Source: Euglena gracilis (taxonomy: Eukaryota > Euglenida > Euglenophyceae > Euglenales). From it: a stretch of DNA of 64,000 bases. Below the pieces are notes generated by a model that ran no database searches, was not told where the DNA came from, and was given only the letters and a program-made list of their open reading frames with translations. The stretch lies in assembly GCA_039621445.1 (NCBI GenBank), contig CP154956.1:42432437-42496436 (forward strand). The letters are read 5' to 3'. The position numbers and the translations under genes were made by a program. Shown here piece after piece: positions 11,737 to 30,200 of the stretch; position 1 is the stretch's first letter, and every line of letters starts with the position of its first letter.

Positions 11737-14700
11737 ACCAAGGGAGGAATGCAACACGTTGAAGAATTATTTCATTCATTCTTTTCATATTTGGGGTTAA
11801 TGAGCAATCATTTCCCTCAAATATCTCATGTTACCCCCATTTTGGCCTTTTTTGATCAATACTTGACAATTTGGGCAATTTTGTGAGGATTTGAGTAAAT
11901 TCTGGGGCTAATTTGGGTCAACATTAGCAATTTGATGGTATTGTAGACCATTTTATGCCATGACAGTTGTGAGCCATTTTGGGGCTATTGAGTGATTTCA
12001 AGTCATTTCTGGTCGTTTTGGTCTCTTTGCAACCATTTTATCTCATTTTTTTGTTTTTCTGGGGCATACCATATCCACTGCATCGACTCCAGTATCTACA
12101 GCCACTCTGTCGACTCTAGTATCTACATCCATTGATTGCATCAACACCAGTATGTGCACACAGTCCAGTCCATCCACTGCATCCACTCCAGTATCTATAT
12201 CCATTTCATCAATTCCAGTATCTACGTCCGCTGCATCCACTTTTGTATCAACTGATTTATATCCACTGCATCGACTCCAGAATTTACATCCACTACATCG
12301 ACACCAATATCTGCATCCAGTCCATCTATTGCATCCATTCCATTATATGCAAGAAGTCATCTCAGCTCCCAGGAAAGACAATGCAGGCCCGGCGACTTCC
12401 TTTTTTTTTTGTGTGGAGAAGGGGTCATCACATGGCACATTAAACCCTTGTCTACCTGAGGAACTTGGTTTGTTGTGCAATGGAAACGGCTTTTGGCCGA
12501 ATCACGAAGCTATGGCAACCCCCTCCTTGAAATGCAGTGCCCTAATTGTGTGCAATGCCCAATTCAGTGTGAAGTAAGTGCAGTGCCCAAATAGGAAGCT
12601 GCCATTCCTGAGAACCATGCCCCCCCCCAGCAAATCCAGAAGGCCTTAAAGAACATTTCTTTCATCGCTTCAGACCCCAGGCAGAAAATTATGTTGCAAT
12701 TTGTTGCCAAAATGTCCATGAGCAGCTAAAAAAAACTTGAGTATTGATACACATGGGCCCTCTTTGAGGCATTTTTTTTCCAGCTTTGCTGTGCTCCAAA
12801 GAAGACACCGCTTTGCCACACATTCACCTCTGGCGAGCACATTTGGCGCAAGTTGGGTGTGTGTGTGCGCGCGCGCGTGTGTGTGTGTTGGTTCTCTCTG
12901 GCAAAAATTCTCTTGCTCCGTGTAGTTCCTGCTCTCTTTTCCTGGACAGGGAAGATTTCAGCGTCCCATACAGCATTTGCTTGGCCAGCTGCCAACCTCA
13001 TCGTCACCTGTTCTTTGCCAAACCCACACATGCATTGTTGTTCCTGTGGAAGGAAGTGAATTGAACAACTTTTAGTGGACCCCAAGCAGGCAATTGCTTA
13101 ATCCCTGACCCTCCCCCCCCCCCCTGGGGGGGGTGGGTGACTGGTTTTTTCAGAGTGACTGACTGGTTTTTGGCCCGGACCCCTCCCCCCCCCTGGGGGG
13201 GGGGTCGGCCAGGAGTGGGCAAAAGTGGCTTGAGTGACCCCGGCGCCGAAGGCGCCGGAAAAATTTTTAGGGCCTAAAATGGCCTAAAGTGACTGGAAAG
13301 TGGCCGTTTTTCTGAGTGGCCGACCCCCCCCCCCCGGGGGTGACTGCCTGGTTTTTTGAAAATGAGTGACTGACTGGTTTTTAAAAAAAAGTGGAGTGAC
13401 CCCCCCCCCCGGGGGTCGGTAAGCAATTGTATGACCCCAAGGGTCTGGTGGGTCCGCTGGGGGTTTTGGCTGGTTTTGGCACAAAGCACGGGAAAAAATT
13501 TTGACCTCAAAAGCGACCCCCAAAAGTGGGTCGATGTGACCAGTTAAATTTCCGCCAGTGACCCTTGTCCACCCCCAGAGAAAGAGACAGGCATTCCAGC
13601 TTGAGGAATCCACATTCTTGTCGTGCAGGTCTTTGGTATGATAAATCACCCCAGGGCGCTCCACAAGGGACGGGAAGTTTTTTTTTTACATTAAGGACCC
13701 CCCTTATGGCCAACGGCCGATCCAGGGATCAAACAGGGTCAAAAATAAAAAAAAATTGAAAGACAAATTTTTCGACGTTATGGGTGGATGGGCGATTCTA
13801 AGGATGCCAAAAATCACTCCCCCAGATATGGCCATTTTTTGTCCATTTCTCCTCTGAATTTTTCATTGAATGTGCTAGGGCGGGAAATCCTTCTTTTTTT
13901 CGTTTAGGGCCGTCCTGCCTCACACCGGACCCCCCCCCACTGACAGATGGGCAGTTGTGCCCAGCCCAGGGGCCCCTCGTTGCCGGGTATTTGAAGTGCA
14001 AGTCCGCGCGCCGGCCCGTTGTGGTAGGCAGGGCTGCTTGAATGACGGGCAGACACCTTCAGCTTTCTTCTTTCTGCATTTTTCCTGGTGAATGATTGAA
14101 ACAACTTTCTGTGAACGGAAATTGCTTTGTTTGGGGGGGGTTGGGTTTTTAAAGGAATTTTTTTATGCCGCACGGCCTTTAAAGTGACTGACTCTGTGCG
14201 GTGTGAATGACAATAACACAGTCCCTGCAAAGAAAAAACCTGGTGATTATTCTTCGCTTTCACTCAGTATTCAAAATTTTCGAATTGCCGGGTATTTGCC
14301 CCGGCCCGTTGTGGCATGGGGGGCTTTCTTCTTTCTTTTTTTTTTTTTTTTTTTTTCTCGAACATTTTTTTTTTTTTTGCCAAATTCAACAAACTATGGT
14401 GCAGTTTTTTTTTTTTTTTTTTTTCCTGATTTTTTCTGAAAAATTACCTTGGACTTAAAAAAAAATTCCGCATCCTGACCAGATTTTACTTGAATGGAAA
14501 TGATTTGAGTAAGTAATGGCAAAAGAACGTACACCTGTGTTGCAAAATGATGAAATTGTGAAGTTTTTCAACTCCCCTCCAACAGAAGTGTCCTAATTCC
14601 AGCAGAACTGTCAAAAAGGTGGGTGTTTGTCACTTTATGACACAGTTTTTGTTCCTCGACTGACGTAAAATGAGCAAAAGTTTAGGCTTGAGTGTAGGTG

Positions 14701-15801
14701 TCTGGTGAGTTGTGCAACGGAAGACCCTTCAGTTTTCAACTGGGACACCAAGGCCCTCTTCTGTGCCCCAGAAGGTTTCATCCTTTTTCTTGTTGTCATT
14801 CTTTCGGGGTATTTTTGGGGTCCATCAGCTAAATCAGCTAAAATGCTGCCGGTCAAGTTTACAGATTGCGATGTAAGGTGTCTGCTTTCGGTGATGTTCT
14901 CGCAGCTGCAATTGGGGTTGGGGGTCAAAAACAGCCAATCCTTGTTGCTTCCTGGACTGCAGAGGGCGAATTTGGGGGAGGGGGGACAGGGGAAAAAGTT
15001 TTCTGAAAACGAAATATGCCATCTTTTTGGACTGATTGAGGCCCTCCCAGTCGTCCAGGGCCTTTCCGTGATCCAAAAACTTCTTGAGATGGGGAGAGGG
15101 CTCTGATAGGATTGTGCTTTATCACAGGATGAGGCACCAGCATTTGTCTGACAACGCTTCTTTTCCTCCAAAATCCTCAAATCGAACGCCAACTAACTCG
15201 TGGCACACTATGTTCGCTGCGCAGCCCTGGCGCCGGGCCCTGCGCTGCGGTTGCTCTGAACAGGCCGGTCTTCCCCAAGACCCATGAAGGCGATGGGGGG
15301 GGGGGGAAGAGATCATTGGGGGAGTTGGGCTGCACGGTAGTCCGCTCATCCCCGAACTCTGTGGGTGGGGGGTGAAAGGTCGGCCCCCCCATCCTGGCCC
15401 TCTCCCCACCAGCATTTTTCAGGCAATTTTTCCGTTGGCGCCTTCGGCGTGACAGGAACATTTCTTTGGGCGGTGCTGTGGTGGGTGGGGGGGGGGTCGA
15501 CCCCCCCCACCCAGCAGGTGGGGAGGTGGGTCGACCCCCCTCATGTCTGCCCCACACCAGGCCTTCCCGCAGCGCCCTGATTGGGGGTCTGGCCTAGCAT
15601 GGGGCGGGAACCGCAGCCTGGCAGTGGCGCATGGCGCAGCTGGGCCAGGTCACGGCGACGCCGGTGCTCATCACGCAGCCGGTGTACGAGGCTGTGCAGG
15701 AACAGTTCGCGGCGTGCATCGTAGACTATGTGCTGCAGGTGGATGACGTCGGGCAGGCGGCCCGGACACCCATCTACGAGCTACTGATCGAGAATGTGAA
15801 G
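10018..15801 (+). CDS. Class III nucleotidyl-cyclase homology domain, catalytic aspartates missing
   Basis: Several exons rebuild most of a class III adenylyl/guanylyl cyclase fold. 10018-10129 encodes a helical lead-in (TAELARLEAALTQLGSAV; frame uncertain). 10169-10332 holds strand 1, HRVGTLLLVQCHAQ. 10392-10528 encodes DWYSGFVDLLQELVERFGG then VVVTINGGQ. 11035 to about 11153 encodes MVACWNCFAPHP and AARCALAIHAEL. 15598-15801 encodes GTAAWQWRMAQLGQVTATPV then LITQPVYEAVQ and TPIYELL, the typical 'VN.A.RLE ... VLIS...YEAV ... YEL' ending. In active enzymes two Asp bind metal, in F.DI.GFT and in the G-D pair. Here those positions read VQCHAQ and NGGQ, so catalysis by this domain is doubtful and a regulatory, pseudoenzyme role is inferred. 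The exon between 11153 and 15598 was not found. The donor after 10528 is CAG|GC. Confidence 0.72.
10610..10913. mobile_element. hAT-like MITE, family 2
   Basis: A 304-bp element whose ends are CAGGCTTGTGCTTA (left) and the reverse complement CATGCTTGTGCTTA (right). The flanking 8-mers TTGGTCAC (10602-10609) and TTGGTGAC (10914-10921) match 7 of 8. The interior has repeated GGGTGCCTGCCCCTAG-type palindromes and a GGCGCCGAAGGCGC core, as in family 1. It lies in a cyclase-domain intron. Confidence 0.8.
11155..11245. repeat. GT/GC microsatellite
   Basis: A compound (GT)n with (GC)n interruptions directly follows the predicted donor at 11154. Confidence 0.85.
11650..11735. repeat. (CA)n microsatellite
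   Basis: A mostly pure CA array with a CG-rich lead-in, inside a cyclase-gene intron. Confidence 0.9.
12070..12352. repeat. Degenerate minisatellite, about 27-bp unit
   Basis: About ten diverged copies of a unit like TCCACTGCATCGACTCCAGT followed by ATCTACA. Internal 9-bp sub-units (CATCGACTC, TCCAGTATC) suggest growth by slippage. The reverse strand reads as a DVDTGVDAVD-type repeat, but there is no sign that it is a gene. Confidence 0.8.
13087..13433. mobile_element. hAT-like MITE, family 1 copy B
   Basis: A 347-bp element with left end CAGGCAATTGCTTA and right end TAAGCAATTGTATG, flanked by the exact 8-bp duplication ACCCCAAG (13079-13086 and 13434-13441). It is collinear with the copy at 2386-2732, including TGACTGACTGGTTTTT blocks, the GGCGCCGAAGGCGCC core and GTGGAGTGACCCCC near the right end. 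It lies in a cyclase-gene intron. Confidence 0.88.
15290..15580. repeat. G/C-run dispersed repeat with GGGTCGACCCCCC palindromes
   Basis: It shares the GGTCGACCCCCC palindrome, the GGCGCCTTCGGCG core and a final CCAGGCCTTCCCG with the repeats at 920-1290 and 8515-8810. It sits just upstream of the last cyclase exon. No target duplication was seen. Confidence 0.55.
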
Positions 15802-15844
15802 GTGCAGTGGCAAATTGTGCTTGACTGTTGTGTGTCTTTGTTAG

Positions 15845-15960
15845 GGTGTGCATCCGCGTGTGCGTGCGTGCGTGCATGTGCGCGTGTGTGCGTGGGTGAG
15901 TGGGTGGGTGGGTGGGTGGGGGTGGGTGAGTGTGTGGTGTGGGCTTGTGAGTGTGCTTGT
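15845..15960. repeat. GTGC / GTGGGT simple array
   Basis: The intron that begins at 15802 opens with a (GCGT)n then (GGGT)n-rich stretch. Confidence 0.8.
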
Positions 15961-17045
15961 CAGCAAGCAACATTGGTTTGGACTTTTAAGGCTGAAGGTA
16001 CAGCTTGTTCAGGATAGACCAGTGGGGTCTAGGGACAAATCTCCATTCAAACCTTTCGATTAGACAGAATCTTTTCAGGCCCTTGCTTTGTTTGGATAAT
16101 CTTTCCCAAAAAAAACTAGGGTTTCCCAGAAGCCCAATATATTTAGTTACATATTTTGTGAGTGTGCGAGTTAGTGGGTGAGGAGGAGAGTGTGTGTGCA
16201 GATGTATGTGGATACAAACACAGCCCTGTCTGAAATAAGGGGTCGGATTGGCTTGCAAATCCATTTGCTGGTCTGCGGATTCCACTCACTCTCGATGGAC
16301 CTCCCTCAAGAGTCAAGCCTGAAAATCCCCCCAACAACCACCCGACGTTTGAACGACCCCCCCCCCCGGTCAGTTGCAACAGGTTGGGGGTTTAGCATGT
16401 TTCATGAGTTTCCTTTTATTTTGGGCCTCCCTGTCAGACGACCACCCTGGTTGTTGACCACAAACAGGTTGGTGATTGTATGGGCAAGGGGAGGCAGCAT
16501 TTCTTCTTGAAGTTGTCTTTCCCTGTTATTTCATATTGAGTTTAACAAAAAAAATTAACTCCGAAAACAAAGGTTTTGGGTGCATTAACAGGAAGTGTAT
16601 GAAAGTGAGCATACTCAGGTCTCGACAATTCACTGAATGATGTCATTGAGAACCGAGACAAAAACACCCATCCTCCCTCTTTACTTACAAAAGAAACGAG
16701 AAAGGACATCCTTATTGACTCTTGTTTCTTGCACCATGGCGCACTGGGAAGCTCGGAGGATCCGTCAGATCAATCTGTGATGGTTGTCTAGTGATGGACA
16801 AAACTCATCACCGCGGGAGCAATGCATCTCTACATGTGCTTCTGCCATTGTTGGGACAGGAGGCTCCCATTCACATGTGCAGGGCAACAAGGAAGGTTGT
16901 AGACGGTGGATTGAGAAGTGGAAGCGGCCTTGCCTCCCTGGGGCTGGCAAAGGTAACAATCTAGTTTGTGCACGGCCCCCCCTGCCGTGGGGTTCTGGGG
17001 TTGGAACCGCAGCTCTGCGGCTCCCCTTTCACCCTTTGCCCACAG

Positions 17046-18488
17046 TCGGCGCCGCGTTCGTCCCCGTACAGCCTGGAGAGTGATCATTTCCGAGATGCTC
17101 TCCTGCATTTCAAAGCCGCCATGGACCCAGGTTATTTGGCACAAAAGGAAACAGTAAAAGGTGATGTGTGTGTATGTGTGTGCAAATGCACACACATCAT
17201 ACACACATACACACATACACATCACCCGTTATTGTTATGTTCATGTGTGCACAGACACACATACACACACCCAAACGTGCGCACATGCAATCACACAAAT
17301 GTGCACACACGCATGCACACACACACACACACTCAAAACGCTCACACAAACACACACATAATTTTCGCAGACAGACAGAAAATGTTTGCAGAATATGTTC
17401 AAAAAAAACTATTTGTATGCATGTGTGGAGATCATAGATTCATTTAACCACCTGTGTGATCCCCCTGGGGGGGTTTCGAGAGTTGGTGGGTGGGTAGGGC
17501 CTCTGGACCCTCCCCCAGGGTTTGATATAAGGAGGGCGTACATGGTTTAGGGGGGGGGGGTGCCCCCCCCCCCCCCCCCCCCCTCCTGGCCCGCAGGGGG
17601 GGTCCGGACCCCCCCCCCCACCTGCCAGGGGTGTCCGGACCGACCCTGGGGGGGGGGTATCCGGGACCCCCCCAAAAGGGTCAATTTTTTCCTCCGGCGC
17701 TTTGCGCCGGAATTTTTTGCATTTTTGGCACATTTTTGCCCCAAAAAAGTGCCCAAAATGGCACTTTTGGTCGTTTTGGGGGTCAAAAATTTTCGGTCAC
17801 CCAGACCGCGCCACTGTTTAGGTGGGGGGTGTCCCCCCCACACCCCCCCCCCCCCGGCCCGCAGGGGGGTCCAGACCACCCCCCCCCACCTGTCCTTATA
17901 TCGAACCCTGCCCTCCCCCCCCAGAGCGTGGGGTGCACCAAGGGTCAGATTTTTGCCTGGCAAAAGGCCGGGCCGGAATTTTTTTTGAGGCCGAGTTTGG
18001 GTGGATTTTGGGTGGGTGGGTGGGTGGTTGGTAAAACCCACCCCCTCATGGTGGGTGGGTTTTTGGAAAAGTGGGTGGGTGGGTTTGGGCCTGAAGTAAA
18101 GTGCCCTCCCGAGTCATTTAGTGAATCTATGGTGGAGATGCGCATCGATAAAGTCTGAGTCTGCGTGTCTGTTACCAGTGTGTTGCAACGTTTGTGGTCT
18201 TATAATGTGTCCCATTGCATATGCAGCCACACATACATCCAGCTGCGGCCGCTGACACATGCCATGCCCCCCCCAGGACAGTCATTCCCCCCCAACCACA
18301 GGGCGGTATGGGACATCGAGGGGAGGGGGACATTTTCGGGGGGGCATGGTACGTGTCATTTTATGTGTCTTTGCTTCCAGTTTCTTCCTTCCCGGTCGCC
18401 AGAAAGGGCCTGCAGCAGACAGTTCGGGCAGGGTCGGCACACCCGTGCCATCATCAAGTTCCTGGCGTGCCTGAAGCTGCTGAGCCGG
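17046..18488 (+). CDS. Helical exons directly after the cyclase homology domain
   Basis: Exon 17046-17160 encodes SPYSLESDHFRDALLHFKAA then MDPGYLAQKETVK. Exon 18403-18488 encodes ERACSRQFGQGRHTRAIIKF then LACLKLLSR. They join in phase 1 (AAA G|AA AGG), and the first follows the cyclase exon in phase 0. Many class III cyclases are followed by a short TPR-like helix pair of the form Y..A...F....F..AL..F..AL..DP, and DHFRDALLHFKAAMDPGYLA fits that pattern. All four splice signals are canonical. The intron between the two exons contains the 699-bp MITE at 17433. Confidence 0.7.
17163..17360. repeat. CA-rich microsatellite cluster
   Basis: Interrupted (CA)n and (AC)n blocks fill the start of the intron after 17160. 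Confidence 0.85.
17433..18131. mobile_element. hAT-like MITE, family 3 (699 bp)
   Basis: The ends CATAGATTCA (left, 17433) and TGAATCTATG (right, to 18131) are perfect reverse complements over 10 bp. An exact 8-bp duplication GTGGAGAT flanks them (17425-17432 and 18132-18139). The interior is nested C-run and G-run palindromes (GGTCCGGACCCC types) around a CCGGCGCTTTGCGCCGG core, with no coding capacity. It lies wholly inside the intron 17161-18402. Confidence 0.88.
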
Positions 18489-18920
18489 GTGGGTCGTTGA
18501 ACAGGGTGGCATGGGCGTCTGTGAAGCAACAGCAAATGGAAAGGTCGGGTGCCTCAGAGTGCAACTTGGTGGGCGCTTTTGTGGCCACTACTTTTCAGAT
18601 GCTGGCACCCAGAATCTGCACAGCCCGGATGTGGAATGCCCACCATATTGGGCTACTGTAACATCCGAGCGGCTGAAGTGCTGTTTTTACACCGCATTGC
18701 TGTGTTTTTTTTGATAGTGGTTCGTGCACAGAATCACGCCCCTGTGCAAGGGGCGGTCTTTCCCCCGACCTTTACCCCACCAGAGGCCCACCCCACGAAA
18801 TGGGACTCAAAAAACCCAAAATCGTGTTTTCCTTCTTTTCCTGCGAAAAAAATCGGCCCAAATGAGGAAAAAACACTTCAAAGAAAAACTTTGGTGTGGA
18901 CCGCCATCTGGCCCTGCCAG

Positions 18921-26190
<7,270 letters not shown>

Positions 26191-26348
26191 GCGTGCGTCC
26201 TGTGTGGGATCGGTGGGTGCCGATCCCCCCCGTTAGGACTGGCCCAGGGGGAATGGGGGTGACTGATCGTTTTTTTTCTTCAAGGTGGCTGATTGGTTTT
26301 TGGCCCAACTCCCCGCTGCAAGCCTCCCTTGGTGGGGGGTCGGCAAAA

Positions 26349-26495
26349 CACCACCACCACCACCACCACCACCACCACCACCACCACCACCACCACCACC
26401 ACCACCACCACCACCACCACCACCACCACCACCACCACCACCACCACCACCACCACCACCACCACCACCAGCAACAGCAACAACAACAACGGCAA

Positions 26496-26534
<39 letters not shown>

Positions 26535-26545
26535 CAACAACAATG
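26349..26545. repeat. (CCA)n trinucleotide expansion followed by CAG/CAA repeats
   Basis: About 120 bp of uninterrupted CAC/CCA triplets run from 26349 to about 26468, then CAA, CAG and CAA blocks to about 26545. It lies inside a degenerate relative of MITE family 1: GGGTGACTGATCG upstream, GGCGCCAAAGGCGTC downstream. All six frames stay open, so the poly-His, poly-Pro and poly-Thr frames here are not evidence of coding. It sits in the intron before the kinase domain. Confidence 0.92.
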
Positions 26546-26918
26546 ACAACAACAACAACCAAAATCACCCGGCGCCAAAGGCGTCAGAGCTTTCCTCACC
26601 CATTTTTTTTTGCATTTTTTCCCAATCTCCCTGGATCCTTGAGTGGCCTCCCCGGGGGTGCAGTAACTAACTTTTTTCCCCGAAAATTATGCCTTGAATG
26701 GTTTTGGATGAGTGGAAGTGACCTCCCCCCAGGGTGAGAAAAATTTACATCTCAAACAGTATGAGTAGGTCTTGACTGCGCAACCACAGCTGCTGCCACT
26801 GGAAACACCTTCGGTGCGATTATTCCATTCCTGGCTTTTGCAGTTCTTTTTTTTTGCCGAAGATTTCGCATCACCCCCGATGAAGGATCTGCCTCCCATC
26901 ACCTCTTTCCCCTCGCAG

Positions 26919-27186
26919 CTGACGTTCAAGGACGTCAGCGGGATGGGGACGTGGACGCAGTCCAGCCAGCCGCTGGGCCGGGGGGCGTTCGCCACGGTGT
27001 ATCTCGGAATGTCCACCACGGGGAAGGTGATGGCCATGAAGAACATCCACCTCGACAAGGCCAAGTGTCTTAGCTCTGCCTGAGCACCATCAACGCGTTG
27101 CACTCCCATAATAAGATGCCCTGGGGAGGCTCAGGCACGTACGATGTACAGCATCGTGGCAAGTTGGATAAAGCACACACGCGCGC

Positions 27187-27217
<31 letters not shown>

Positions 27218-27233
27218 TACCACACGCGCGCAC

Positions 27234-27276
<43 letters not shown>

Positions 27277-30200
27277 ACACACACGCACACACAAATTGGA
27301 TATATTGTGGTTTGCAGTCTTGCTGCCTTGCCCTGTGCAGGTACTCCGAGGCGCAGCTTGACCGGTTATTGCAGGAGCTCAAGCTGCTCATCACCTGCTG
27401 CCACAACAACGTGGTCTCATACTATGGGGTTGGTTTGTTGCCACCCAATCAGGTTCCTCATCTCCTTATCAAGAGTATGTGAGCTGAATTTATTTGACAT
27501 TCTCCTTTAATATCCTCTTGCATTTTGCGTGTTTTTTTTGAAGGTTTCCCTGATTGTTTCCATGCAGGGCGGGCATGAACTTAATTCAGCATGATACTAT
27601 CTACTTAACTACTACACAACTTATCATCAGCATGATACCATCAAACACCAAAAAAAAATATCGGATTTCATGAGAATTTAATGTGGTTTCTCGCAATGTT
27701 ATAATGGTTGTGATGTGCATCGGGGGATGTGCATGCATTGGGATGTGCATGCATGTGATGTGCCCCCCAAAAGGTTCTTTTCAGACACAAAGAAATCCCA
27801 ACTCATTAGAAACTGTGCTGGCAATTTTTCATTTTGTCAAAATCCAAGTTCTCTTAAGCCCCCAAGGGTCAAAGGTTTTGAATTAGACTTTTTGATGTCA
27901 AACATTTTTAATGAAAAAACAGTTATCAGATGATGAACATGGGCATGGTATTCAATTTAACCCCCTGAATTTCAGGGGAGACCAAGATGAATATACCCGA
28001 TGTGGGGTTATTAACTTAGATTAAAGGAGCAGGGTTTGGGTCAGGAGATTTAGGCCTACATTAAGGCCAATGTGAGGCTCAAATTAGGTAGGGTATGGTG
28101 TGATATCATTATCCAGAGCCCCCAACGTCATGCAGCCTGTTCACAGCAGTTAACCTCCAGTTACGTGCCGACCCAGACCGTTCGCCTCTTCCGGATCGTC
28201 CCTCTCGGCCCCCCTCCCGCAGAGCCCCCCGACGACGCTGGTGGTCATCATGGAGTACGTCCCCTGCGGGTCCCTGCAGGGCATCCTGGAGAAGTTCGGG
28301 CCGCTGGCGGACCTGACGTGCCGCGGCTACATCCGCGACATCCTGCGGGGCCTCGAGTACCTCCACAGCCAAACTGCCCCGGGGGATGCCTTTTGTTTGT
28401 TGTCTTGCCAACCGCTGCTGGACTGCGCGGCTGCCAGGTCGCAGCCTAAGAAAATTTGACCCCCCCCACAAGTCCAGCCAGCCAGCAGCCCAGGACCCCC
28501 CTCCCCCCATCAACGAGGTTTTTGCCTTTTGGGGCGCAAAAGCGAGCAAAAAAAAATGGGTCGAAAATGGGTCATATTTTGGGACTGGCCAAGCCAAAAA
28601 TTTGAGTTCAAAAAAAAATCTCGATTTTTGCATAATTAGCAGTTTTTGGGACATTATTGCACTTTCGATTTTTTTGGTACCCATTTCGACCTTAGGTCGG
28701 GCCCAGCTCCAGCCCAGGACCCCTTGGGGGGGATCAGCCAGCCTTTTTCCAGCCGGGACCTGGGGGGGGGGGTCATTAAAACGACCTAGCGGCTGCTGGG
28801 GATGATGGCTGCTGAGAGCCCACACCCCTGTGCCCCCAAAGAAAGCTCCTTCTGGCACTGTTCTGGTGGGTGGAAAAGAATTGAGAGGGCACGATAAAGA
28901 GACCCGGTCCCACAACCTTTAGGGCCAAGAAACGGTTGACATGCCGCTGGGCTGCCCTTGACATGGCAGCTCAGCTGTATTAAGGCTGGACCACATTTGT
29001 GTTGCCTGGGGAGGGGGTCTCATTTGTGTGGGGCATTTACACAAGCATCAAATTCGCATTTTTTACCAGAATTTCTTGGTTTCGATTTGGAATATTTGGA
29101 AGAGCAGGGTTAGGGTTAGGAATTGCGTGGGTATCCTGGATGCTTTTCAGACAAATTTAACCTAAACTTAGGCCACATTTAGTCCTGGGGGGGGGGCGAG
29201 GCACGAGGCTGCTGTTTCAGGCTGGATGCATCCCAAGCGGGCTTGCTGGCTAACCAGAGACACCCAGCAGGCGTTGTTTTTGAAACTTTTTTTTTAATGG
29301 ACTGAAAGGTTTTTAAAGGCTTTTTAAGGCTTCTGAAACCATTATTTTCCAGGGGCCGTCCGAGGGCGATCTGGGCATCGAGCCAATGGTTTTTTTTATT
29401 TTCGGTGTGGTCCAAAATGGGGGGGGGGGACAACAAAGAACATTTTTTGAATTTTTGTTGGACTGGCAATGCTCCAAGGATGCTCGAAATTCTTTTTCCC
29501 CGGAGTTGGCTTGTTCACCGAGATTTTGCGACTTCATTTTGCTCGGCCAGGAAAAAATGCCAGTCCAATTTTTCAGGCATTTTGAGGCTTTTTAAGGCAT
29601 TTTAATACGTTTTGAAAAAAAATTCAAGGCTTTTTAAGGTTTTCAGGCCGTATAAAAATTATGCCTGACACCCACTGCCAACAGGGGATTTGGGTTGAAG
29701 ATGGGATGCCTTGGCCGCCATCACACAAGGGAGGGCGCCAACGGTTGCGAGCACCCCCCAGCCTGCGACTTTCCCGGAGGTTTATAGTTTAGTGGTTGGC
29801 TTGGGGGGGGGGGTTATAAGCGGGGGGATTTAAGGCACAGATTAGTGTCTGAGCAGCCGGGTCCACGCTCGGCCTTTCTTGCCCCGCCATGAGGGGATGA
29901 GGAGGTATTGTGGACCCCCCTAAGTGTGAGCAAGCAACCCTGGGCGTCCCTTAGTGGCCTGTGGGCGTCGATGGCCAAATGGCGGTTGCAACGTGTGGCG
30001 GTGGCCGTACCTGCAGCAATGTGCCTCAGCAGTTCTTTTTGCCTTCTCTTCGTGGGGGGTTACATTAAGTCACAGTTTAGTGGTTGGGCCCAGGAGGGGT
30101 TAAGGGGAGAGGGGGTGATTTTGTGTCTTGGGGTGGGTCGTCTGGCATGAAGGCAAGGGACAGAGATCCCGTGGCATCATTGTCCACCGTGACATCAAGC

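Noticed and set aside
17547-18158. Several long Pro/Gly-rich open frames
   Set aside because: They come from C-run and G-run palindromes inside the 699-bp MITE.
26285-26737. Long open frames giving poly-Pro, poly-His, poly-Thr, poly-Val and poly-Trp
   Set aside because: They are all readings of one CCA triplet array, open in every frame on both strands, inside an intron.
29100-29130. GGGTTAGGGTTAGG, possible interstitial telomere repeat
   Set aside because: Only about two units long; no array and no subtelomeric context.
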